Source: Arthrobacter sp. U41 (GTDB lineage Bacteria > Actinomycetota > Actinomycetes > Actinomycetales > Micrococcaceae). Taken from it: a stretch of DNA of 64,000 nucleotides. Position numbers and translations under genes: made by a program. This document shows, in pieces, positions 34,231-41,225 of this stretch. The stretch is taken from contig NZ_CP015732.1 of the NCBI RefSeq assembly GCF_001750145.1, forward strand, positions 620,001 to 684,000, written 5' to 3'. Position 1 is the first letter of the stretch. Every line of letters starts with the position of its first letter. The notes beneath the pieces were generated by a model that worked only from the letters and a program-made list of their open reading frames with translations, was not told the origin of the DNA and did not search any database.

Positions 34231-36255
34231 ATGGAAACGGCGATCAAACGCATGAAAGAAACGGCGATCAAGATGAAACGTACAGCCCGCTGGCTTAGCC
34301 AGAGCCTGGTATTGGTATTAGTTGTGGCCGGCGGCCTGCTGGGAATTTCAAGCAGCGCTTCGTCGGCCAGCAACTACGGATATCCCAGCATCAGCTACTC
34401 AGGAGTGAGCAACCCGCCAACATCGGACAAACCCCAGAGCAAGCTCTGGTGGACCGGTGGATCGTGGTGGGCCGACATGTGGACCTCCGGGAAGGGCTGG
34501 CAAATCTACCGGCTGGACGTCGCCTCGAAGACCTGGGTCAACACCGGCATCACGAATGACACCCGCGCCAGCACGCTGGCGGATACGCTCTGGGATGGCA
34601 CTCATCTCTACATCGCCTCCCACGTTGTGACCATGTCGAGTGAGACGTCGCCGAAGGCATCGGTCTCGGGCCAGCCGGCCAAGCTGTACCGCTACAGCTT
34701 CTCCGGAGGAACGTTCACCCTGGACAGCGGCTTCCCGACCACGATCATGAACAACAGCAGCGAGTCGCTGACGATCGACCAGGACAGCACCGGCGCAATC
34801 TGGGCCACCTGGACCCAGGTTTCCGGCAGTTCGACCAGCGGCTTCACCAACACCGTCTACGTCAACCGCTCCGCGCCGGGCGGGACCAGCTGGAACTCAC
34901 CGTTCGTCATCCCTGTCTCCAACCCGAACCCTGCGCCGGATGACATTTCGGCGATTGTGGCCTACGGCGGCAACAAGATCGGGGTCATGTGGAGCGACCA
35001 GCGTGCAGGCGCCGTACGCTGGGCGACCCACACCGACGGGAGCAGCCCCACCGCGACGTCCGCGTGGAAAGTCCAGGACGCCGTCAAGGGCAACAAGCTC
35101 GCCGACGATCACTTGAGCGTCAAAACGCTCCAGTCCGACAGCACCGGCCGGGTGTTCGCAGCGATCAAAACCGGCCTCAACGACGGTTCGACCAACAAGA
35201 GCCTGGCGCAGGTGCTGCTGGTGGTTTTCAAGCCCGGAACAGGCGCGTTCTCGCAGTCAACGGTGGCCACGGTCGGGGACTGCGTGTCCCGCTCGCAGAT
35301 CGTCCTTGATACACAGAACAACACTGTTCACGCCTTCCACACAGCACCCGGCACCGGCGTCAGCGGCTGCGCTTACTCCGGCATCCCCGGCGCCATCTAT
35401 GAAAAGACGGCTTCCATGGACAACCCGGTCTTCCCGACCGGGCGCGGCACGCCGATCATCCAGGACGGCGCGTCCGCGAACATGAACGATGTGACCACGA
35501 GCAAGCAGAGCGTTGACAGCACGACCGGCCTCGCAGTGCTGGCCAGCAATAACGTGACCAAGCGCTACTGGTTCTCCTACCGGACGCTGGGAGGCACACC
35601 GGAACCGCCGCCGCCGCCGCCGTCGTCGTCAGCGATCAGCGTCGTTGCCTCCAGCACCACGAACAACCCACTTGCCGCAACGGCCGTCTCGCTGACCAAA
35701 CCGTCGGGCACGGCAGCCGGCGATGTGCTGGTCGCTTCGTTCACGGCGGACAAGAACCCGACGGTATCCGCCGTCCCGGCGGGCTGGACAGCCATCGTCA
35801 ACAACCTGTCCATCAGCAGCGGCGCACGGGTGTTCGCCTACTACCGGGTGGTGGGTTCCGCTGACCCGGGAAGCTACAGCTGGACCCTGAGCACCACGGC
35901 AAAGTGGGGCGGCGGAGTCACCGCCTACCGGGGCGTCAACAACACGACACCCCTGGACAGCGCTGTCGCCACCGCTGCGAACACGAGCTACACGGCGACC
36001 AGCATTGCAGCCCCCAGCATCACCACGGCGAGCAACAATGCCATGCTGATCGGCGGCGTCGGCTTCGACAGCTCGACACCGGGCGCCGCCGCCCCGAGCG
36101 GCTGGACCGAGCGCTGGGAATCCGCGGACGGTCAGATCGCCGAACAGGCCGACCAGCCGCAGGCTACGGCGGGCGCCAGCGGCACGGCCACCTGGACCTT
36201 CAACACCGCAAAGGCCGTCGCGGTGTGGCGGACGGCGTTGAAGCCGGCCAGCTAG
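34231..36255 (+). CDS. Secreted protein with sialidase-like propeller region and C-terminal beta domain
   Basis: 674 residues. The signal peptide (WLSQSLVLVLVVAGGLLGISSSASSAS) is followed by a beta-rich region of about 400 residues containing Asp-box-like turns (TIDQDSTGAIWATWTQ, LQSDSTGRVFAAIK, GVMWSDQRAGAVRWATHTDG) that suggests a propeller. After a PEPPPPPPSSS linker, a C-terminal beta domain of about 190 residues (GDVLVASFTADKNPTVSAVPAGWTAI, VTAYRGVNNTTPLDS, WTFNTAKAVAVWR) resembles modules in other actinobacterial surface proteins. Three in-frame ATGs (34231, 34252, 34273) arise from a short internal duplication; the last gives the neatest signal peptide. Adjacent to the polysaccharide locus, so it may bind or act on its product. 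Confidence 0.75.
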   Translation: METAIKRMKETAIKMKRTARWLSQSLVLVLVVAGGLLGISSSASSASNYGYPSISYSGVSNPPTSDKPQSKLWWTGGSWWADMWTSGKGWQIYRLDVASKTWVNTGITNDTRASTLADTLWDGTHLYIASHVVTMSSETSPKASVSGQPAKLYRYSFSGGTFTLDSGFPTTIMNNSSESLTIDQDSTGAIWATWTQVSGSSTSGFTNTVYVNRSAPGGTSWNSPFVIPVSNPNPAPDDISAIVAYGGNKIGVMWSDQRAGAVRWATHTDGSSPTATSAWKVQDAVKGNKLADDHLSVKTLQSDSTGRVFAAIKTGLNDGSTNKSLAQVLLVVFKPGTGAFSQSTVATVGDCVSRSQIVLDTQNNTVHAFHTAPGTGVSGCAYSGIPGAIYEKTASMDNPVFPTGRGTPIIQDGASANMNDVTTSKQSVDSTTGLAVLASNNVTKRYWFSYRTLGGTPEPPPPPPSSSAISVVASSTTNNPLAATAVSLTKPSGTAAGDVLVASFTADKNPTVSAVPAGWTAIVNNLSISSGARVFAYYRVVGSADPGSYSWTLSTTAKWGGGVTAYRGVNNTTPLDSAVATAANTSYTATSIAAPSITTASNNAMLIGGVGFDSSTPGAAAPSGWTERWESADGQIAEQADQPQATAGASGTATWTFNTAKAVAVWRTALKPAS

Positions 36256-36303
36256 GCGAGGGATCCAACCGGCCCGGCTGACGGGCAGTAAGGGAATCAA
36301 GAA

Positions 36304-36338
36304 GAGGGCGACGGCGGGAGAATCCCGCCGCCGCCCTC
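36304..36338. terminator. Strong bidirectional hairpin terminator
   Basis: GAGGGCG-A-CGGCGGGA, loop GAA, TCCCGCCG-C-CGCCCTC: a 16-position stem with one mismatch, between the convergent 34231 and 36350 genes. No T-run, as usual in high-GC actinobacteria. Confidence 0.75.
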
Positions 36339-36349
36339 GCTCGTTCTGC

Positions 36350-37129
36350 TTAGACCGCGGACCAGCCGCCGTCGGAGGCGAGGATCGCGCCGTTGATGTT
36401 GGTGCCGTCGTCGCTGAGCAGGAAAGTGATCGATGCCGCCAATTGTGCGGCGGTGGCCGGGGTCGGGATGTTCGCGCCCATCAGCGGGCCGAGGCGCTCG
36501 GCCGCGAGCTGGGAACCCCAGGTGGCCTCAATGTTGGTGATGGTGGCGCCGGGGGCCACGGCATTGAAGCGCAGTCCCTTGGGCCCGTACATCACGGAGG
36601 AATTCTTGGTCAGGCCAACGACGGCGTGCTTGGAGGCAGTGTAGGCGGCGCCGGCGGCGGAACCACGCAGGCCGGCCTCGGAGGCGACGTTGACCACGGA
36701 GCCGGTGCCGGCGTCGAGCATCAGCGGCACCACGGCGCGGGTGAGCCGCATGAGGGCGGTGACGTTGATCCGAAAGACCCGTTCCCAGGTGTCGTCGTCG
36801 ACCTCGTGGACCGGGGCGAAGTGGTCCATAATGCCCGCGACGTTCGCCAGCGCATCGACCCGGCTGCCGGCGGCAGTGACGACTGCGGCGACGGTGGCTT
36901 CATCGGAGATGTCACCGGCCACCGGGACAAGGTCCAGACCGCCGTTTTCGGCGACCAGGGCGTCCAGCCGGTCTGAGCTGACGTCGGCGGCGATCACCCT
37001 GCCGCCCTCCTTGGCAACGCGCAGGGCCGTCGCCAGCCCAATGCCCGAGCCGGCACCCGTGACGATGACGGTCTTGCCCGCGAAGCGGCCTGCCGTGATG
37101 GATTCCTGCCATGAAGCTTCGTTGCCCAT
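36350..37129 (-). CDS. SDR family oxidoreductase
   Basis: 259 residues from ATG 37129, with GGAAGGA upstream. Classical SDR features: cofactor motif TVIVTGAGSGIGLATALRVAK, ADVSSDR (an acidic residue after beta-2, favouring NAD), LANVAGI (NAG-like), NVASEAG with the catalytic Ser region, and YTASKHAVVGL (YxxxK). FNAVAPGATITNIEATWG and the end DDGTNINGAILASDGGWSAV are typical. The substrate is unknown. It is divergent from a TetR gene, with a palindromic operator between them, so it is probably induced by the TetR ligand. Confidence 0.92.
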   Translation of the reverse strand: MGNEASWQESITAGRFAGKTVIVTGAGSGIGLATALRVAKEGGRVIAADVSSDRLDALVAENGGLDLVPVAGDISDEATVAAVVTAAGSRVDALANVAGIMDHFAPVHEVDDDTWERVFRINVTALMRLTRAVVPLMLDAGTGSVVNVASEAGLRGSAAGAAYTASKHAVVGLTKNSSVMYGPKGLRFNAVAPGATITNIEATWGSQLAAERLGPLMGANIPTPATAAQLAASITFLLSDDGTNINGAILASDGGWSAV

Positions 37130-37172
37130 GATGTCCTTCCGAACGTTTCCGAATGCTGACATCTTCCACCTT

Positions 37173-37189
37173 ATGACACGCTGTGTCAT
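37173..37189. promoter_or_regulatory. TetR-type operator palindrome
   Basis: ATGACAC-GCT-GTGTCAT is a perfect 7-3-7 inverted repeat in the 69-bp gap between the SDR gene and the TetR gene. It starts 44 bp upstream of the SDR ATG and ends 10 bp before the TetR GTG, so one dimer could repress both promoters. Confidence 0.75.
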
Positions 37190-37198
37190 TATGAAAGA

Positions 37199-37819
37199 GT
37201 GAATACTGGTGGGATGTTTGAGCGAGACCCCAAGCCCACCGGCACGCGCTCCGCCGGGCGTCCCGTGACCATCGACCCGGACGCCGTGGCCAGCCTTGCG
37301 CTGCGGCTCTTCGCCGAAAACGGTTACGAACAGACCTCGATGGAGGACATCGCCAGTGAGGCGGGGATTGGACGCAAGAGCCTGTACCGGTATTTCTCCA
37401 GCAAGGCCGAGCTCATCTGGGGCGGCATGGAACCGGTGATCGAGGCCTCGGGGCTGGCCCTGGAAGCGGCCCCGGACGGGCGTGACGGACCCGACGGCCT
37501 CATGGCGGGACTGCGGGCCGCCGCCGTCGCCGGTGTGGCGGTCATCCCCGACCTGTCGGTGTCGCGGGGGCGGCTTCGCCTGATCGCCGAACACCCCGAG
37601 CTTGCCAGCCGCAGCTACGACTCCTTGGGGTCCCAGCGCAAGCGGGTGCGGCGGTACCTTGCGGAGTACGGACTCCCCGAGGGCACCGCGGGATACCTGA
37701 CCGCGGCCTATCTGGCCGCGACCTTTGAGGCGTGGATGCAGTGGGCCGGGGGCACGGACCCTGATCCGGTGCCGTATCTGCTGGCTGCCGTGGATGTGTT
37801 GCGGGTTCCGGGGGCCTGA
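37199..37819 (+). CDS. TetR family transcriptional regulator
   Basis: 206 residues from GTG 37199; ATG 37214 is an alternative and would leave a more normal leader after the operator. The DNA-binding domain is [48 protein letters not shown] (about 25-75), the canonical TetR helix-turn-helix. The ligand domain contains [16 protein letters not shown] near the end. It resembles regulators placed beside SDR genes in mycofactocin-using actinobacteria, but no mycofactocin genes are in the window. Probable autorepressor and repressor of the divergent SDR through the palindrome at 37173. Confidence 0.88.
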   Translation: MNTGGMFERDPKPTGTRSAGRPVTIDPDAVASLALRLFAENGYEQTSMEDIASEAGIGRKSLYRYFSSKAELIWGGMEPVIEASGLALEAAPDGRDGPDGLMAGLRAAAVAGVAVIPDLSVSRGRLRLIAEHPELASRSYDSLGSQRKRVRRYLAEYGLPEGTAGYLTAAYLAATFEAWMQWAGGTDPDPVPYLLAAVDVLRVPGA

Positions 37820-37924
37820 CTGGCTCCGGGCACGGTGATGCGGCGAGGCCGGCGTGATTTTCGCTGCGCAAACGTGTATACCCTGCGCTACGGGCATTCG
37901 CGTAGCGCCGTCGATGTGGCGCAG

Positions 37925-37981
37925 CGCCAGATACTTCGCTGCGCGCCAGATACTTCGCTGCGCGCCAGATGTTTTGCGCAG
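37925..37981. repeat. Three tandem 19-bp repeats in the gap before DUF202 genes
   Basis: The unit CGCCAGATACTTCGCTGCG occurs at 37925 and 37944 (identical) and at 37963 in a diverged form (CGCCAGATGTTTTGCGCAG). Just upstream, GCGCTACG (37887-37894) pairs with CGTAGCGC (37901-37908). The rest of the interval 37820-38150 shows no gene. Confidence 0.8.
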
Positions 37982-38150
37982 CGCCAAGCGCGACGGCAGC
38001 GGCGGGCAAAGTGTCGAATTTTTCCGAGGGGTGACATCCTGAAGCTGTGCCGCGTCCGCGGCACCGGGAACTGCGCGGTCGGCTGAATTTCCACCGGCGC
38101 CCCGCCGTTCCTGCGCTTTCGGTCACCGCCGGTGCCGGGGAAGAGGCCTT

Positions 38151-38630
38151 ATGACGGAGCACGACAATTCACTCATCGGTGGTACGGAACCGGACGGCAT
38201 GACCACGGCCGCCAACGGCGCCAGGGCCGAGGCGGCCGGCGCCGTTTCGGGCAAGGACCGGAGTCGTCGCGGGCTCCTTGATCGGGCGCTGGGCGGAGGG
38301 ACCGACCCGGATGCCCGGTTCACGCTTGCCAACGAACGTACGTTCCTGGCCTGGATCCGGACCTCACTAGCGATGGTGGCCGGCGGCATCGCCGTCGAGG
38401 CCTTCACCTCGGAGCTGTTTGTCCCTGAACTCCGCAAGACCGTGTCCGTGCTGTTGCTCCTGCTGGGGCTGGTGACTGCCGGTGGCTCGTTCTTCCGCTG
38501 GCTCAACGTGGAACGGGCCATGCGGCGCGAGGCCCCGCTCCCCGCTCCCCTTCTCACTCCGATCCTGGCAGTCGGCGGCGCCCTCGTCGCGGCCGTGCTG
38601 ATCGTTTTTGTGATCGGGCGGTCGGCCTAG
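38151..38630 (+). CDS. DUF202 (YidH-like) membrane protein
   Basis: 159 residues. A hydrophilic N-terminal 50 residues precede the DUF202 core: RFTLANERTFLAWIRTSLAMVAGGIAVEAF, then two further membrane helices (VSVLLLLLGLVTAGGSFF and TPILAVGGALVAAVLIVFVIG). The NERTFLAW.RT motif at the start of helix 1 is diagnostic of the family. Function unknown; three membrane helices. It is followed 2 bp later by a second DUF202 gene, and paired DUF202 genes are a common arrangement. Confidence 0.85.
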   Translation: MTEHDNSLIGGTEPDGMTTAANGARAEAAGAVSGKDRSRRGLLDRALGGGTDPDARFTLANERTFLAWIRTSLAMVAGGIAVEAFTSELFVPELRKTVSVLLLLLGLVTAGGSFFRWLNVERAMRREAPLPAPLLTPILAVGGALVAAVLIVFVIGRSA

Positions 38631-38632
38631 CC

Positions 38633-38980
38633 GTGGCTAAAACCAGGCCCGCGGCCTTACACGATGACCCGGGGCTCCAGCCGGAGCGTACGGACCTCGC
38701 CTGGCGGCGGACCTCATTTACGCTGATCACAGCCGCCTGCATATTCCTGCGCTGGGTGCCGCACCACGGCTGGTTTGCGGGCACGCTTGTGGCGACTTCC
38801 CTCCTGGTCGCCCTGGGCATCGCCCTCACGCAGCGACGCCGCTACCACCACCATGCCAGCGGCATCGGCGGAGCGGCGATGACAGCCAACTTCAGGGGGA
38901 CGGCGGCGATCGCCGGCAGTGTTGTGGTCCTCGCCGGGCTGGGAATCTACACGGTTTTGTACCTGCCGCTGCAGCAGTAG
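38633..38980 (+). CDS. DUF202 membrane protein
   Basis: 115 residues from GTG 38633. LQPERTDLAWRRTSFTLITAACIFLRW is the DUF202 motif variant (ERT.LAW.RT). Further helices are GWFAGTLVATSLLVALGIAL and AAIAGSVVVLAGLGIYTVLYL. It is the tandem partner of the 38151 gene, and both probably form one membrane complex. Role unknown. Confidence 0.83.
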   Translation: MAKTRPAALHDDPGLQPERTDLAWRRTSFTLITAACIFLRWVPHHGWFAGTLVATSLLVALGIALTQRRRYHHHASGIGGAAMTANFRGTAAIAGSVVVLAGLGIYTVLYLPLQQ

Positions 38981-38997
38981 CGCCGGATCGCGTCGGC

Positions 38998-40953
38998 TCA
39001 GCCGCTCAGGAACGACAAATGGATGTCGCTGCCGTACCGGCGGATGATGTCCCGCTTAGCATTGCGGAAGGCCTCAAGGTCTCGCGCATGCCCGTGCTGT
39101 TCGATGCGGCGCCGGGCCAGCTCGTCGGCGATCACATCCATAAAAAGCTCGGCAAGCAGCAGCCGCGCGGAGTCCCGGAAGCGCCCGCGGCCGTCAACGT
39201 AAAGCCGCACGGTGGGCGCAGCGGTGTTGATGATGACCTTGCGCTCGGCAGCGCTGTAGACGGCCCGGTCCGCGCTGTTGTGCAGGCTCCGGAATTCGTA
39301 GCCGACGAACAAATCCCTGCCGTGGTCCCGGGGTACCCGGTGCGCCACCGGGTGGTCAGCAGGGTGGCTGGCGGGTCGAACAACAGCAGCGTGCGGGGGC
39401 TGGCCTTCGCTGCGGTGGGAGGCGTGCTCGGCCACCACAATCTCGCACCACGCCCAGTAGGCGCCGGCCCGGACAGTGATCTCACCACGTTCCCCCGGCA
39501 CCTCCCCCGTGACCGTCCACTCCATCCGCTGGATTCCGTCCAGGGAATCGACCGCAACGGCAGCAGGCGCAGGCTCAATCCGCATCGACGCCGGAAGTTC
39601 GAGCTCGAAGGTGAGCTGCTCGCCGTCGGGCAGCTGGCCTGCATCGATCAGCAGCGCGACGTGGAACGGGTGCCCCGGTTTCCGGTAGTAGAACGGGGTG
39701 GTGAAGCGCAGCGCGGCCGGCGGTTCCTCCTCGGCCGGGATCCGGCCCGCGGCGTCCGGGGAGGACTCGATGCCCAGGTCGACCACGGCTGCCTCGCTCA
39801 TGTGCTGCAGCAGCCGCTCGATCATCTCGGCGGTGCGCCCGGACGTGGTGGCCCTTTCCAGATGCGAGAGTTTCTCCTTCTCGGCCAAAACGGCGGCGCC
39901 AATCATGGTGCTGACGGCCTGCGAGAACGCCGCCACCAACGGATCCTTGAAGTTCAGGCCCTCCCGCTCGTCGCTGATGACCGCCTTGCCGCGGCCCAGC
40001 ATCTCCGTCAGTGCCGCACAGCGGACGGAACCGAAGAGATACTCCGTTCCCACCTGGTTCTCATACTCGAACAGCGTGCAGTCAAGCACCGCCATCCCGG
40101 ACAGGACCACCAGGCCGTTGGTGCGTTCGTCGCCCTTGAGCGTCAGCTCCACATCCTTGGCCCGCTTGAGCGTGAGGGTGAACGGATACTCCTGCCCCTC
40201 GTGGCTGAAGCTGCCCGGCTGCTCCGGGCCGAGGAGGAGGATGGACGGGGGTTCCTCGAAGCGGATCCTCTCGCTGACGTCCTTGCTGGCCCCGTGTTGT
40301 CCGCTGCCCGGCCGGCCATGCAGCAGCTCCACCGTCCGACGGTCCAGCACGTCCCGCAGGTAGATGTTGTCGGAGAGGGACTGCACCAGGGTGGCGTACT
40401 GCGTGATCGTGACGTGGGGATTGTCGACGACGATCGTCACCCGGGTGCCGCTCTCCGCGACGCCTGCGGGCATGCCAAGCCGGGCGTAGTCCGCGGGGAA
40501 CGCCCGGCGGTCCTCATCGCCGTCGTCGTAGAGGTAGCCGCCGTTCTCACCGCGGAAGACGTCGATGCGGGTGAACCGGCCGTCCTTGATGGTCTCGATC
40601 CAGCCGTGGCCCAGGCCGAAAATGGCCTGCTTGAGTCCGCGGCCGAAGTACCCGCGGCCGTCGCCCTCGCCGCGGGAGAGCGGGCTGTGCGCGCCGCCGT
40701 AGGTGAGGATGCGGGAGGCCTCTTCGAAGGACATGCCCTCCGCCTGGTCGGTCACCATGAGCACGGCGCCGGTGTGGTGCCGTTCGTAGCCGACGTGGAT
40801 GCGGCCGGTCACGGGCGCTCCGCTTTTCTCCAGCCTCGCGTAGCTGTCGTCGCTGTTGGTGATGAGCTCCACCACCGCCTTCTCCACCGAGGCAAAACGG
40901 CGGGAGTCGATCCCGATCACACGCTGGTCCACCTGGATTTCGGCAACCGTCAT
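38998..40953 (-). CDS. GHKL-type ATP-binding protein (MORC/Hsp90-like ATPase domain)
   Basis: 651 residues from ATG 40953, with GAGGGAG upstream. The GHKL ATPase domain covers about 1-230: N-box VEKAVVELITNSDDSY (E29, N33), G1 VTDQAEGMSF, a long glycine lid (GGAHSPLSRGEGDGRGYFGRGLKQA) and GTRVTIVV. The lid sequence with GRGLKQA resembles MORC and MutL/Hsp90-type enzymes rather than sensor kinases; there is no His-phosphotransfer segment. A middle beta-rich region and a helical C-terminus (ALLLAELFMDVIADELARRRIEQHG) follow. Bacterial relatives are found in conflict and defence gene clusters, but here it stands alone between DUF202 genes and the galactoside cluster. Function unknown. Confidence 0.75.
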   Translation of the reverse strand: MTVAEIQVDQRVIGIDSRRFASVEKAVVELITNSDDSYARLEKSGAPVTGRIHVGYERHHTGAVLMVTDQAEGMSFEEASRILTYGGAHSPLSRGEGDGRGYFGRGLKQAIFGLGHGWIETIKDGRFTRIDVFRGENGGYLYDDGDEDRRAFPADYARLGMPAGVAESGTRVTIVVDNPHVTITQYATLVQSLSDNIYLRDVLDRRTVELLHGRPGSGQHGASKDVSERIRFEEPPSILLLGPEQPGSFSHEGQEYPFTLTLKRAKDVELTLKGDERTNGLVVLSGMAVLDCTLFEYENQVGTEYLFGSVRCAALTEMLGRGKAVISDEREGLNFKDPLVAAFSQAVSTMIGAAVLAEKEKLSHLERATTSGRTAEMIERLLQHMSEAAVVDLGIESSPDAAGRIPAEEEPPAALRFTTPFYYRKPGHPFHVALLIDAGQLPDGEQLTFELELPASMRIEPAPAAVAVDSLDGIQRMEWTVTGEVPGERGEITVRAGAYWAWCEIVVAEHASHRSEGQPPHAAVVRPASHPADHPVAHRVPRDHGRDLFVGYEFRSLHNSADRAVYSAAERKVIINTAAPTVRLYVDGRGRFRDSARLLLAELFMDVIADELARRRIEQHGHARDLEAFRNAKRDIIRRYGSDIHLSFLSG

Positions 40954-41158
40954 GGCGTCTCCCTCGCTCGCAACCCCGCTGTTGCTCCACTTGCCGGCAC
41001 CGGACAGCGCCGATAGGTGGAGCGTAGCAGTTTGGCGCGCGGGGATGCCGGGGCGCGGGAGCGCCGGGCGTCGGTGCGTTGGGGTACGCGGGGTCGTTGG
41101 CGTGCGCGGGGGCGTTGGCGTGCGGGGTGCGAAACCTGGCGCCCGGCGCGGCAGCACT

Positions 41159-41220
41159 CATCGACTGCTCCACACCCGCCGTTTTGAGGGTTCAAAAGGG
41201 CCGTCGCGGAGCAGTCGATG
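41159..41220. repeat. 62-bp palindromic element, copy 1
   Basis: Starts CATCGACTGCTCC and ends with its exact complement GGAGCAGTCGATG. The interior also pairs imperfectly (GTTTTGA...TCAAAAG), giving one long hairpin. It lies 5 bp from the stop of the alpha-galactosidase gene. A homologous 62-bp element lies at 48275-48336, at the far end of the cluster. Likely a terminator or REP-like element. Confidence 0.85.
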
Positions 41221-41225
41221 GGGGG

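Noticed and set aside
37925-37981. CRISPR array
   Set aside because: Units are directly tandem with no spacers and only three copies; no cas genes in the window.
36350-37987. SDR gene with a 286-residue N-terminal extension
   Set aside because: The extension crosses the TetR gene on the opposite strand and the operator; ATG 37129 has GGAAGGA and the correct SDR start.
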